A stretch of 64,000 bases of DNA from Azotobacter vinelandii CA (GTDB taxonomy: Bacteria; Pseudomonadota; Gammaproteobacteria; Pseudomonadales; Pseudomonadaceae): NCBI RefSeq assembly GCF_000380335.1, contig NC_021149.1, positions 1,054,001 through 1,118,000 of the forward strand. The letters are read 5' to 3'. Below are positions 17,917 to 28,474 of the stretch, in pieces. The notes below the pieces were generated by a model. It did no database searches. It was not told where the DNA came from and worked only from the letters and a program-made list of their open reading frames with translations. The translations under genes were made by a program, and so were the position numbers. Within the stretch, counting starts at the first letter, position 1, and each line of letters starts with the position of its first letter.

Positions 17917-18987
17917 ATGATCGAATGCAACCATGAACACTGGCGGTCTTCCCACGACTACCGCCCGCTGGAGGCCGGCAGCGAGCGCCAGGCCTGGCTG
18001 GTGGTGGCCCTGACCGGGGTCACCATGCTGCTGGAGATCGCCGCCGGTTACGGATTCAACTCCATGGCGCTGCTGGCCGACGGCTGGCACATGGCTTCGC
18101 ACATGGTGGCGATCGGCCTGACCGCCGTGGCCTATCTGCTCGCCCGGCGCTACCTGCGGGACCCGCGCTTCGCCTTCGGCACCTGGAAGATCGAGGTGCT
18201 GGCCGGCTTCGCCAGCGCGCTGCTGCTGGTAGTGGTGGCGTTCCTGATGCTCGTCGAGTCGTTCTGGCGGCTCTGGGAGCCCCGCGAGATCGCCTTCGAT
18301 CTGGCGCTCTGGGTGGCGGCGCTCGGCCTGGCGGTCAACCTGCTGTCGGCCTGGCTGCTGCGCGACCAGCACGATCACCATGGACATGCCCACGGGCACC
18401 ATCAGCATGCCGACCATGACCATGACCATGACCATGACCATGACCATGACCATGACCATGACCATGACCATGACCATGACCATGACCATGACCATGACCA
18501 TGACCATGACCATGACCATGACCATCACGGTCACGGCCACCGCGATCTCAACCGCCACGCCGCTTACCTGCACGTGCTGACCGATGCGCTCACCTCGGTG
18601 GCGGCCATCGTCGCGCTGCTCGGCGGCAAGCTCTTCGGCTGGAACTGGCTGGACCCGCTGATGGGCATCGTCGGCGCGCTGGTGATCGGCGTCTGGGCCA
18701 GAGGCCTGCTGGTCGAGACCGGCAAGGTGCTGCTCGACCGGGAGATGGACAGCCCGCTGGTGGCGCGGGTGCGCGCCACGCTGGAACGCGAGCCGGACAC
18801 CGAGGTGGCCGACTTGCACCTGTGGCGCGTCGGCCGCGCCCAGTACGCCTGCATCCTCAGTGTGGTGACCCATGGCGACAACAGCGCGGACCGCTACAAG
18901 GCCTGTCTGACGGGCATTTCCGGGCTGGTTCACGTGACCGTGGAGGTGAATCGCTGCGAGGTGGGACAGGCAGGCGGGCGAGGGTGA
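17917..18987 (+). CDS. dmeF: Co/Ni efflux cation diffusion facilitator DmeF
   Basis: A 356-residue inner-membrane H+/divalent metal antiporter of the CDF family. The cytosolic start CNHEHW is metal-binding. [16 protein letters not shown] holds the transport-site Asp/His in helix 2, and the matching site in helix 5 is [10 protein letters not shown]. Between helices 4 and 5 is a very long His loop: [11 protein letters not shown] followed by 19 Asp-His pairs. The C-terminal domain is the usual ferredoxin-like CDF dimerisation domain. The overall pattern matches DmeF, which exports Co2+ and Ni2+. GGAG precedes the start. No metalloregulator gene is adjacent. Confidence 0.9.
   Translation: MIECNHEHWRSSHDYRPLEAGSERQAWLVVALTGVTMLLEIAAGYGFNSMALLADGWHMASHMVAIGLTAVAYLLARRYLRDPRFAFGTWKIEVLAGFASALLLVVVAFLMLVESFWRLWEPREIAFDLALWVAALGLAVNLLSAWLLRDQHDHHGHAHGHHQHADHDHDHDHDHDHDHDHDHDHDHDHDHDHDHDHDHDHDHHGHGHRDLNRHAAYLHVLTDALTSVAAIVALLGGKLFGWNWLDPLMGIVGALVIGVWARGLLVETGKVLLDREMDSPLVARVRATLEREPDTEVADLHLWRVGRAQYACILSVVTHGDNSADRYKACLTGISGLVHVTVEVNRCEVGQAGGRG
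18412..18525 (+). repeat. Hexanucleotide tandem repeat (GACCAT)19 inside dmeF
   Basis: Nineteen uninterrupted copies of GACCAT, encoding (Asp-His)19 in the metal-binding loop. A 6-bp unit can expand or contract without changing the frame, so the loop length is probably variable between strains. Confidence 0.97.
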
Positions 18988-19314
18988 TCCCTCTCACTCT
19001 AGCGACCGCGAGCGGAGCCGCCAAGGTCATTCGGCGGAGGTATAAAAAAAGCCCGGCAGGCGCTGAAAAGTACTTTTTTCTGTCATCCGTTTTGCTGTAT
19101 CAACGAAACCAGACCGTCTGACAGACCAAGGAGGATGCCCTGCGCGTCACGAGCGTCGCCACGGTCTGTCGATTGCGCGCACGTCCGGCGGCTTCCGGCC
19201 GGCGGCGTGCCCGGACTCTCCCGCCCGGTGCCGGAGAGGATGGCGGTTCCCCGCGGCGGAGCGCTGTATCCGGCATTCCGTCGCCTGCCCCCGGCCAGAA
19301 AAAGGTGACCGAAT
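18988..19314 (+). other. Intergenic region upstream of the PhoH-like gene
   Basis: 327 bp. A less GC-rich stretch at 19038-19110 (runs of A and T around GTATAAAAAAAG and ACTTTTTTCTG) probably contains the phoH promoter or the end of dmeF. A 57-codon frame at 19135 was judged not to be a gene. No clear terminator was found. Confidence 0.4.
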
Positions 19315-20709
19315 ATGGATGAACACGGATGCGCCCACCCCACCCAGGCGACCCTCTACGTCCTCGACACCAACATCCTGATTCACGATCCCAACGCCTT
19401 GCTGAACTTCCAGGAGCACCACGTCGGTATCCCGATGACGGTGCTTGAGGAACTCGACAAGCTGAAGACCGGCAAGCACACCGTGGCCGCCGAGTGCCGC
19501 CAGGCGATCCGGCTGATCGATCAGGTGCTCGGTGAGGCGACGCCCGAGGAGGTCGAGCAGGGCGTACCCATCCAGCGCGGCAAGAGCGGCCCCTGCGGCC
19601 TGCTGTCGATCCTCATGAGCCGCCGCGCCGAGGCCGAAGAGCGGTTGCCGGATGACGAAAGCAACGACAACCGCATCATCAACCTGGTGGTGGACCTGAA
19701 GAAGCGCCGGCCGGACGTGCCGGTGGTGCTGGTCACCAAGGACATCAACATGCGCCTGAAGGCGCGCGCCTGCGGAGTGGCGGCCGAGGACTACCACACC
19801 GACCAGTTGATCGACGACGTCAGCCTGCTGCCGCGCGGCTACCACAGCCTGAGCGGCTCCTTCTGGGACCGGGTGAGCAAGGTGGAGACCCGCCAGGACC
19901 ACGGCCGCGCCTGGCACCGGGTACAGCTCACCGACAACCTGCCGTCGCTGCACCTCAACGAATTCATCCTCGACGAGCAGGGCTTCGTCGGCTGGGTCAA
20001 GGGCATCAAGGGCGACGAGCTCCTGATCCTCGACCTGCACCAGGAGCCCTTGCTGCACCAGGAGGCCTGGGGGCTGCGGCCGCGCGACATCTACCAGGCC
20101 CTGGCGCTGTTCGCCCTGCTCGATCCGGATATTCACCTGGTCAACCTGACCGGCGCCGCCGGCTCGGGCAAGACCATCCTCGCCCTGGCCGCGGCCATCG
20201 AGCAGACCATGGTCAGCAAGCGCTACCGGCGGATCATCGCCACCCGCAGCGTGCAGGGGCTGGACGAGGACATCGGCTTTCTGCCCGGCACCGAGGCGGA
20301 GAAGATGGAACCCTGGCTCGGCGCCATCACCGACAACCTGGAGGCGCTGCACATGGATGACGAGAACACCCACGGCAGCGTCGACTACATCCTGCAGAAG
20401 GTGCCGTTGCAGTTCAAATCGCTGAACTACATCCGCGGACGCAGCTTCCAGCAGAGCCTGATCCTCATCGACGAGTGCCAGAACCTCACCCCGCACCAGA
20501 TGAAGACCATCATCACCCGTGCCGGCAGCGGCTCCAAGGTGGTCTGCCTGGGCAACTTGGCGCAGATCGATACGCCCTATCTGTCGGCCACCAGTTCCGG
20601 GCTGACCTATCTCACCGAGCGTTTCAAGGACTTCCGCCACGGCGTGCACATCACCCTGCAGGGGGTGCCGCGCTCGGCCCTGGCGGAGTATGCCGAGGCG
20701 CACCTGTAG
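19315..20709 (+). CDS. phoH: PIN-PhoH family ATPase/ribonuclease
   Basis: A 464-residue protein joining an N-terminal PIN nuclease domain to a C-terminal PhoH ATPase domain (PhoH2/YlaK type). The PIN part opens with [12 protein letters not shown] (acidic active-site Asp) and contains [12 protein letters not shown]. The ATPase has Walker [12 protein letters not shown] around residue 281, [16 protein letters not shown] as Walker B, and GDLAQID-like GNLAQID. Related PhoH2 proteins act as RNA helicase/ribonucleases. AGGTGA precedes the ATG. It is followed by a GC-rich hairpin and then moaC; this PhoH-moaC order is familiar from pseudomonads. Confidence 0.9.
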   Translation: MDEHGCAHPTQATLYVLDTNILIHDPNALLNFQEHHVGIPMTVLEELDKLKTGKHTVAAECRQAIRLIDQVLGEATPEEVEQGVPIQRGKSGPCGLLSILMSRRAEAEERLPDDESNDNRIINLVVDLKKRRPDVPVVLVTKDINMRLKARACGVAAEDYHTDQLIDDVSLLPRGYHSLSGSFWDRVSKVETRQDHGRAWHRVQLTDNLPSLHLNEFILDEQGFVGWVKGIKGDELLILDLHQEPLLHQEAWGLRPRDIYQALALFALLDPDIHLVNLTGAAGSGKTILALAAAIEQTMVSKRYRRIIATRSVQGLDEDIGFLPGTEAEKMEPWLGAITDNLEALHMDDENTHGSVDYILQKVPLQFKSLNYIRGRSFQQSLILIDECQNLTPHQMKTIITRAGSGSKVVCLGNLAQIDTPYLSATSSGLTYLTERFKDFRHGVHITLQGVPRSALAEYAEAHL

Positions 20710-20716
20710 CCGTCGC

Positions 20717-20741
20717 GGCCGCGGGGGTTATTCCCGCGGCC
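20717..20741 (+). terminator. Hairpin terminator after the PhoH-like gene
   Basis: GGCCGCGGG (20717-20725) and CCCGCGGCC (20733-20741) form a perfect 9-bp stem with a 7-nt loop, 7 bp after the stop. The following bases are only weakly T-rich (TTCC). Confidence 0.55.
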
Positions 20742-20798
20742 TTCCGGCCTCCACGGGGGTATACAATTGGCCCCCTTTCGCTGAAGGAGGCATTGCCC

Positions 20799-21275
20799 AT
20801 GCTCACCCATCTCGATTCCCGGGGCCATGCCCACATGGTCGACGTCACCGACAAGGCCAGCACCGCCCGCGAAGCCGAGGCCGAGGCCTGGGTGCGCATG
20901 CGCCCGGAAACCCTCGAACTGATCCAGAAGGGCGGCCATCCCAAGGGCGACGTCTTCGCCGTGGCGCGCATCGCCGGGATCATGGCGGCGAAGAAGACCC
21001 ACGAACTGATTCCGCTCTGCCATCCGCTGCTGCTGACCGGCATCAAGGTCGAGTTGAGCGCCGAGGGCGAGGACCGTGTACGCATCGTCGCCCGCTGCAA
21101 ACTGGCCGGGCAGACCGGCGTGGAGATGGAGGCGCTGACCGCGGCCAGCGTCGCCGCGTTGACCCTCTACGACATGTGCAAGGCGGTCGATCGCGGCCTG
21201 CTCATCGAGCAGGTCCGCCTGCTGGAGAAGAAAGGCGGCAAGAGTGGCCACTACCAAGCCGGCCAGGCCATGTGA
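20799..21275 (+). CDS. moaC: Cyclic pyranopterin monophosphate synthase MoaC
   Basis: Second step of molybdopterin synthesis: with MoaA it converts GTP via 3',8-cyclo-H2GTP to cyclic pyranopterin monophosphate. The 158-residue protein has family motifs [35 protein letters not shown] (shown as [16 protein letters not shown], about residues 60-75, with active-site Lys and His), [12 protein letters not shown] and [18 protein letters not shown] precedes the ATG. moaD follows after 173 bp instead of directly, because a MITE-like repeat separates them; the moaC stop codon lies inside the left end of that repeat. Confidence 0.97.
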   Translation: MLTHLDSRGHAHMVDVTDKASTAREAEAEAWVRMRPETLELIQKGGHPKGDVFAVARIAGIMAAKKTHELIPLCHPLLLTGIKVELSAEGEDRVRIVARCKLAGQTGVEMEALTAASVAALTLYDMCKAVDRGLLIEQVRLLEKKGGKSGHYQAGQAM

Positions 21276-21421
21276 AAGGCCAAATCGAGCTCGGCGGCCG
21301 CTTGCGGCTGACGCACTTCAAGTGCGGTCCCGAAGGGGCGAGCGGAGCGAGTCACGCAAACTCCGCTTCTTCGCTCGATTCGCCTTGCCCGACCTTCGCT
21401 CGCTACGTTTTCACACGGCCT
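21265..21421. repeat. MITE-like element between moaC and moaD
   Basis: AGGCCATGTGAAA at 21265-21277 and its near-perfect inverse TTTCACACGGCCT at 21409-21421 (12 of 13 bases) bound a 157-bp non-coding segment. The left end overlaps the last codons and stop of moaC. The interior contains AAACTCCGCTTC, also found in the element at 29662-29804. Confidence 0.6.
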
Positions 21422-21448
21422 GCAACGCCTGCTTTCCGGAGTATCCCC

Positions 21449-21697
21449 ATGATTCACGTGCAGTATTTCGCCCGCTACCGCGAGACGCTCGGCGTCGATT
21501 CCGAACGCCTCGCCTGGGAAGAGGGCTTCGCCCGCCTGGACGACCTGCGCCGCCACCTGCTGGCGCGCGGCGGCGACTGGGCGGTGCTCGGCGAGCGCAA
21601 CCTGATGTGCGCCCGCAACCAGGAGCTCTGCGGCCTGGACGAGCCCCTGGCCGACGGCGACGAGGTCGCCTTCTTCCCCACCGTCACCGGAGGCTGA
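21449..21697 (+). CDS. moaD: Molybdopterin synthase sulfur-carrier subunit MoaD
   Basis: An 82-residue ubiquitin-fold protein, MIHVQYFARYRETLG at its start. It ends in FFPTVTGG: the C-terminal Gly-Gly is thiocarboxylated and donates sulfur to precursor Z. GGAG lies upstream of the ATG. It is directly followed by moaE with one base between stop and start, so MoaD and MoaE are translationally coupled as the two halves of molybdopterin synthase. Confidence 0.95.
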   Translation: MIHVQYFARYRETLGVDSERLAWEEGFARLDDLRRHLLARGGDWAVLGERNLMCARNQELCGLDEPLADGDEVAFFPTVTGG

Positions 21698-21698
21698 G

Positions 21699-22145
21699 AT
21701 GGGTATTCGGGTACAGGTCGGAACCTTCGAGCCGGGGCGCGAACTCGATGCGTTGCACGCGGCCAACGCCGGGGTCGGCGCGGTGGTCGGCTTCGTCGGC
21801 TACGTGCGCGATTTCAACGAGGGCCGCGAGGTCGGCGGGATGTTCCTGGAGCACTATCCGGGGATGACCGAGAAGGCCCTGGCGAAGATCGCCGACGAGG
21901 CCGCGCGGCGCTGGCCGCTGCTCCGGGTGGAGGTGCTGCACCGCATCGGCCGCCTGGAGCCGGGCGAGCCGATCGTTTTCGTCGGCACCGCCAGCGCCCA
22001 CCGGCAGGCGGCCTTCGACGCCTGCGCGTTCATCATGGATTACCTGAAGATCCGCGCACCGTTCTGGAAGAAGGAAGATACCGGTGAGGGACCGCGCTGG
22101 GTCGAGGGCCGCGATAGCGACCAGGAAGCGGCGCGGCGCTGGTAG
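21699..22145 (+). CDS. moaE: Molybdopterin synthase catalytic subunit MoaE
   Basis: A 148-residue catalytic subunit that, with thiocarboxylated MoaD, inserts two sulfurs into cyclic pyranopterin to give molybdopterin. Family motifs are GAVVGFVGYVRDFNEG, the central LEHYPGMTEKAL, VLHRIGRLEPGEPIVFVGTA (shown as HRIGRLEPGEPIVFVG), HRQAAFDAC and the substrate-binding KIRAPFWKKE near the C-terminus. The start follows the moaD stop by one base. It is convergent with rhlB, 54 bp away. In an Azotobacter-type organism the cofactor would serve nitrate reductase and similar enzymes (inference). Confidence 0.96.
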   Translation: MGIRVQVGTFEPGRELDALHAANAGVGAVVGFVGYVRDFNEGREVGGMFLEHYPGMTEKALAKIADEAARRWPLLRVEVLHRIGRLEPGEPIVFVGTASAHRQAAFDACAFIMDYLKIRAPFWKKEDTGEGPRWVEGRDSDQEAARRW

Positions 22146-22199
22146 GGGGATGGGCCGGAGTCACCCGCCAGGTGGGCAAGCCTGCGGGCTGGCCGGGCT

Positions 22200-23681
<1,482 letters not shown>

Positions 23682-23848
23682 GGTTATCTCGTCGATGGAT
23701 GAGGAATGGATTGCCGCCAGTGTAAAGCAAGAGGCCAGGCGGGCGAAGGGCTGCGCAGCCGGGATGCAACGATGCGCCGGCCATTTCGGCGGCGTTCCCG
23801 CCAGCGCGGACCGTTCCCGGGACATCGGCGCCCCGGGAGCGCGCTGCG

Positions 23849-24574
<726 letters not shown>

Positions 24575-24600
24575 TTACACAGTTTCGCCGGCCGTGCCGT

Positions 24601-25227
24601 ATGCGATTGTCCCGGACGGGGGAGACAGGGCAATCGCATGAAATGCCCGCTCCATACCGGACTGGAAAGATTGTGTACCTGGTCCGTTCCGGCGTGGTCT
24701 CCAGATCCGGTGCATCGGCTGCTTGCCGAGGGGCCGGACAGTCCCTGTTTCGGCCCCCCGGCCGAGTCACTTTCTCTTTGCTCGCGCGAAAGAGAAAGTA
24801 ACCAAAGAGAAAGCGCGCCCGATCATTCGGCCCCGGCTGCGCCGGGGCTCCCTCGCTCCGGCGCCGCTCCGGGGGCACGTCGCGAAGGGACGTCCCTGTC
24901 CCTTCGCGACTCGCTCGGCGTCCTGCCTCGCGTCCCCCTCCGCGACACCTGCGCTCGGCCTCCTGAACGGGAGTCGGTTCCGAGCTGCCTGAAAGCGCTT
25001 TTGCCCTTCTTGCGGCACGGCCTGTCAGGCCGCGCCGGATACCCCCTTCAGGAGGCCGAGCGGAATCGTCGTGGAAGGGGGCGAGCGGCAAGGATGCCGC
25101 GAGAGCCGCGATGGGCCATGGATGGCCCTTCGCGGCGGGCCCCTGGAACGGCGATGTAGGGAGGGAACCCGGAGCGAAGCGCAGGGCCGGATGAGGGGGT
25201 GGCCTTCTTTTGGGTTACTTTTTCTTG
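24601..25227. repeat. Left part of a composite palindromic repeat with nested hairpins
   Basis: The outer arm (24601-24775) recurs inverted at 26522-26660. Shared blocks include CAGGGCAATCGCATGAA, GGACTGGAAAGA, CTGCTTGCCGAG and a GC-rich block ending GGCCGAGTCACTTT. Inside are stem-loops: 24766-24802 (14-bp arms, one mismatch), CGCGAAGGGA/TCCCTTCGCG at 24881-24908, GCTCGGCCTCCTGAA at 24953 with its perfect inverse at 25047-25061, and 25106-25135 (13-bp arms, one mismatch). The final half-hairpin at 25214-25227 pairs with 26517-26530 across the IS. No gene is supported here. Confidence 0.75.
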
Positions 25228-25233
25228 GCCAGA
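25228..25233. repeat. Left target-site duplication GCCAGA
   Basis: GCCAGA directly precedes the IS left end and is repeated exactly at 26511-26516 after the right end. Confidence 0.85.
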
Positions 25234-26510
25234 TGTACAGACCGGAGACCTAGGTGACAGGTGTGCGGGGACATGGTTGACACTTTCGGCAGTGACCTGC
25301 CGAGCCAACGACCATGCCCTGGAACATTCAAGACACCATGAACCTACGAGAAGAATTTGTCCTGCTGGCCCAGCAGGAAGGCAGCAACCGCCGTGAGTTG
25401 TGCCGACGCTTCGGGATCAGCCCGCAGACTGCGTACAAGTGGCTGGTCCGATATGAACAGCAAGGGCGTGCCGGCCTGGCCGACCTTTCCAGGCGCCCCA
25501 AGACCAGCCCACACCTGACATCGCCCAGTCTGGAAGCCCGGGTGGTGGAGCTGCGCCAGGCCCATCCGTGCTGGGGTGGACGTAAGCTGAGTCGGCGCTT
25601 GCAAGACCTGGGGCATCCAGCCTTGGCGCCAAGCACCATCACCTCTATCCTGCACCGTCACGGACTGATCGATCCCCTGGCCTCAGAAGCGGCCGTGCCC
25701 TGGAAACGCTTCGAGCACGCGGCACCCAACGATCTGTGGCAAATGGATTTCAAAGGGTATTTCCAGACATCCGAAGGCCCCTGTCATCCACTGACCGTGC
25801 TGGACGACCACTCGCGTTTCAACCTGGGCCTGCGGGCCTGCGCCTGTCAGCGCCATGGCACCGTGCAGGGTGAACTGATCGGCATCTTCGAGCGCTATGG
25901 CTTGCCGGTACGGATCAACACGGACAACGGCGCCCCTTGGGGTGCCTCGCGCCAACCGGGGCAATTGACCGAACTTGCCATCTGGCTGATCCGGTTGGGC
26001 ATCCGCCTGAGCTTCAGCCGTCCTCGTCACCCGCAAACCAACGGCAAGGATGAACGCTTTCACCGCTCACTCAAGGCCGAAGTCCTCAATGGCCGCAGCT
26101 TCCACACCCTGCACCAGGCCCAGGAAGCCTTCGACAACTGGCGTGTGGTCTACAACCACCAGCGACCCCACGAAGCCCTTCGGATGGTCACGCCTGTCAC
26201 ACGCTACCGAGTCAGCCCACGGACTTATCCTGTACAACTGCCCACCATTGAATACGGGCCGGACGATACCGTGGTGACAGTGAAGGCGCTTGGGGCGATC
26301 AGGTTCAAAGGACGCAGCTACAAACTCTCCAATCCACTGCGCGACCAGCCGGTGGCCATCCGTCCGAGCGGCGATACCGACGGCTTATACGACGTGTACT
26401 TCGTCCATCACAAGCTGGTGCAGATTGACCTGCGGGAGTTAGCCAAAACTGACGCATAATCCGTCAACCATGTCCCCGCACATGTGTCCACCATGTCTCC
26501 GGTCCGTACA
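25234..26510 (+). mobile_element. IS481-family insertion sequence, complete
   Basis: A 1277-bp element. The left end TGTACAGACCGGAGAC matches the inverse of the right end, TGTACGGACCGGAGAC. The similarity continues inwards to GTGCGGGGACATGGTTGAC on both sides, giving imperfect terminal inverted repeats of nearly 50 bp. One transposase gene fills the interior and exact 6-bp duplications flank it, so it looks recent and intact. Confidence 0.92.
25314..26459 (+). CDS. IS481-family DDE transposase
   Basis: A 381-residue transposase. The N-terminal helix-turn-helix (about residues 12-60) contains RRELCRRFGISPQTAYKWL. The integrase-like catalytic core has Asp145 in LWQMDFKG, Asp204 in INTDNGAPWG and Glu247 in TNGKDERFHRS, a complete DDE triad. 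A C-terminal domain follows (about 290-381). Starting at 25314 gives MPWNIQD, matching the MPW start common in this family; MNLREEF at 25338 is an alternative. The frame is uninterrupted and all catalytic residues are present, so the element is probably active. Confidence 0.95.
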   Translation: MPWNIQDTMNLREEFVLLAQQEGSNRRELCRRFGISPQTAYKWLVRYEQQGRAGLADLSRRPKTSPHLTSPSLEARVVELRQAHPCWGGRKLSRRLQDLGHPALAPSTITSILHRHGLIDPLASEAAVPWKRFEHAAPNDLWQMDFKGYFQTSEGPCHPLTVLDDHSRFNLGLRACACQRHGTVQGELIGIFERYGLPVRINTDNGAPWGASRQPGQLTELAIWLIRLGIRLSFSRPRHPQTNGKDERFHRSLKAEVLNGRSFHTLHQAQEAFDNWRVVYNHQRPHEALRMVTPVTRYRVSPRTYPVQLPTIEYGPDDTVVTVKALGAIRFKGRSYKLSNPLRDQPVAIRPSGDTDGLYDVYFVHHKLVQIDLRELAKTDA

Positions 26511-26516
26511 GCCAGA
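26511..26516. repeat. Right target-site duplication GCCAGA
   Basis: Exact copy of 25228-25233 at the right end of the IS. Confidence 0.85.
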
Positions 26517-26660
26517 CAAGAAAAAGTGACTCGGCCGGGGGGCCGAAACAGGGAGTGTCGGAGCACTCGGCAAGCAGCCATGCCAAGGCTCACACAATCT
26601 TTCTTTCCAGTCCGATATCAGGCGAGCGCTTCATGCGATTGCCCTGACGGGGGAGACGGG
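26517..26660. repeat. Right inverted arm of the composite palindromic repeat
   Basis: CAAGAAAAAGTGAC (26517-26530) is the inverse of 25214-25227 with one mismatch. The rest (ACTCGGCCGGGGGGCC onward to about 26660) is the inverse of the left arm at 24601-24775, with small insertions and deletions. Confidence 0.75.
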
Positions 26661-26706
26661 CCCGTGCATCGTAGCCGGAAGCTGGTGTCTAATGGCCCGG
26701 CGCCAT

Positions 26707-26739
26707 GCGGTCGATTTTCCGCGTCGGACAATCGACCGC
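26707..26739. promoter_or_regulatory. Inverted repeat upstream of the OprD-type porin
   Basis: GCGGTCGATT (26707-26716) and AATCGACCGC (26730-26739) are perfect 10-bp inverted arms around 13 bp, ending 47 bp before the porin ATG. It could be an operator or a leader hairpin. Confidence 0.4.
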
Positions 26740-26786
26740 CCGGTTTCCATCTTTCTCCATGATCCTGCGAAGAGTAGTTCCTTCCC

Positions 26787-28073
26787 ATGAAGAAGAGTCG
26801 TTCGCGTATTTCCCGCCTCATCCCGTCCATCGCCGCAGCCGCTTTCCTGCCTTCGGTCCACGCCGCCGAACCCGGTTTCCTCGAAGGCTCCTCGGCCACC
26901 CTGCAACTGCGCAACTATTATTTCAGCCGCGATTTCTCCGACATCGTCGGGGCCAGCAAGAAGTCGAAGTCGAAGGCGGAGGAGTGGGCCCAGGGCTTCA
27001 TCTTCAACTACCGTTCGGGTTACACGACCGGACCGGTCGGCCTTGGCCTCGACGCCCTCGCCGTGCTGGGCGTCCGGCTCGACAGCAGCCCCGAGCGGAG
27101 CGGGACCGGCCTGCTGCCGGTACATGACGATGGCAAGGCCGCCGGCGAGTTCGGGCGGATCATGCCGGCGCTCAAGGTCCTGGCCTCCAACAGCGAGGTC
27201 AGGATCGGCGGGCTGCAGCCGGAGCTGCCGGTGCTCATGTACAGCGACATCCGCCTGCTGCCGCCGACCTACCAGGGCGCATCGCTGGTCTCCAACGAGA
27301 TTCCCGGACTGACCCTGCAGGCCGGCCGACTGCGCTCCTTCAGCCGGCGCGACTCCGGCGACAGCCAGCCGCTGTACGCGACCCTCACCGAGTCCGCCAA
27401 TCCGTCGCGGATCGCCGGCATCACCTCGCACCGCTTCGACTACGTCGGCCTCGACTACAGTTTCAACCACGACCACAGCCTGGCCCGCGTCTGGCAGGGC
27501 GAACTCAAGGACATCTACCGGCAGCGCTTCTACGGTTTCAAGGAGACCCATCCGCTGGGCGACTGGGTGCTCAGCGCCACCGTCGGCTACTACGACACCG
27601 AGGAAAGCGGCCGGGCGCGGGCCGGCAACATCGACAACCGGGCGCTGTACACGCTGCTGTCGGCCAGGTACAAGGCGGATACCCTGACCCTGGGCTACCA
27701 GTCCATGTCCGGCGCCGACGGCTTCGTGGAGATCGGCGACACCCTGGCTCCGCTCGGCAACACGCTGCCCACCTACGATTTCTCCCAGCCCGGCGAGCGC
27801 TCCTGGCAAGTACGCGACGATCTCGATTTCGCCTTCCTCGGCCTGCCCGGGCTGAGTGCCACCCTGCGTTACGTCGAGGGCGGCGACGTGCGTACCGGGC
27901 GTGGCTTCGAAGGGGAGGACAGCGAGCGCGACATCGACCTGTCCTACACGATGCACGACGGCCCCCTGAAGGACGTCAGCCTCCGTCTGCGCCATGCCAT
28001 GGCCCGTGCCAACTACCGCTCCGACATCGACGAGAACCGGGTGATCGTCAGCTACACCATGAAACTGATCTGA
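26787..28073 (+). CDS. OprD-family outer-membrane porin
   Basis: A 428-residue outer-membrane beta-barrel for uptake of small organic solutes. It has a signal peptide (MKKSRSRISRLIPSIAAAAF, cleavage near VHAAEPG) and then the OprD-family start GFLEGSSATLQLRNYYFSRDF (shown here as SSATLQLRNYYFSRDF). Family features are WAQGFIFNYRSGYTTGPVGLGLD (as FNYRSGYTTGPVGLG), the NEIPGLTLQAGRLRSFSRRD region, and a strand-forming end ENRVIVSYTMKLI. The substrate cannot be read off. Because a ketone/aromatic carboxylase operon lies close by, uptake of an aromatic acid or related compound is possible but unproven. The composite repeat lies directly upstream. Confidence 0.9.
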   Translation: MKKSRSRISRLIPSIAAAAFLPSVHAAEPGFLEGSSATLQLRNYYFSRDFSDIVGASKKSKSKAEEWAQGFIFNYRSGYTTGPVGLGLDALAVLGVRLDSSPERSGTGLLPVHDDGKAAGEFGRIMPALKVLASNSEVRIGGLQPELPVLMYSDIRLLPPTYQGASLVSNEIPGLTLQAGRLRSFSRRDSGDSQPLYATLTESANPSRIAGITSHRFDYVGLDYSFNHDHSLARVWQGELKDIYRQRFYGFKETHPLGDWVLSATVGYYDTEESGRARAGNIDNRALYTLLSARYKADTLTLGYQSMSGADGFVEIGDTLAPLGNTLPTYDFSQPGERSWQVRDDLDFAFLGLPGLSATLRYVEGGDVRTGRGFEGEDSERDIDLSYTMHDGPLKDVSLRLRHAMARANYRSDIDENRVIVSYTMKLI

Positions 28074-28180
28074 GCCATGCTCCGCTGGCCCGACCGACGG
28101 GAATTGCCTAAGCTCGGCAGCCCGTTCCCGCGCCGGAGAGCCGTCTTGCCGTCATTCCCCGCCAGCGGCGCGCAGCCCGC

Positions 28181-28444
28181 ATGAGCGCGCCGTCCAAGCC
28201 CTGGTTCGTCTACCTGGTGAGGGCTGCCAACGGTGCGCTCTACTGTGGCATCAGCGACGATCCGCAGCGACGCTTCGCCATGCATCGGAGCGGTCGCGGC
28301 GCCCGTTTCTTCCATACCAGTCCGGCGCAGGCGCTAGTCTATGTCGAATCCTGCGCCGACAAGGGAGCAGCCTTGCGCCGCGAGCGGGCGCTCAAGCGCC
28401 TGTCGAAGCCCGCCAAGGAAGCCCTGGTGGCCGCCGCCCCGTAG
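28181..28444 (+). CDS. GIY-YIG nuclease-superfamily protein (YhbQ-like)
   Basis: An 87-residue protein made up of a single GIY-YIG domain. [20 protein letters not shown] shows the degenerate GIY (VYL) and YIG (YCGI) motifs. [18 protein letters not shown] supplies the conserved Arg and His, and [17 protein letters not shown] carries the Glu-containing helix. Stand-alone bacterial members such as YhbQ have DNA-related roles that are poorly defined. It starts 107 bp after the porin stop and 30 bp before the GST-like gene, so it may be co-transcribed with the latter. Confidence 0.88.
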   Translation: MSAPSKPWFVYLVRAANGALYCGISDDPQRRFAMHRSGRGARFFHTSPAQALVYVESCADKGAALRRERALKRLSKPAKEALVAAAP

Positions 28445-28474
28445 CCCACCGATCCGCCTGCGGAGAAAGCCGCG

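Noticed and set aside
19135-19308. 57-codon frame just upstream of the PhoH-like gene, preceded by AAGGAGG
   Set aside because: The AAGGAGG touches the ATG with no spacing, the product is Pro/Arg-rich with no recognisable feature, and the region looks like a leader.
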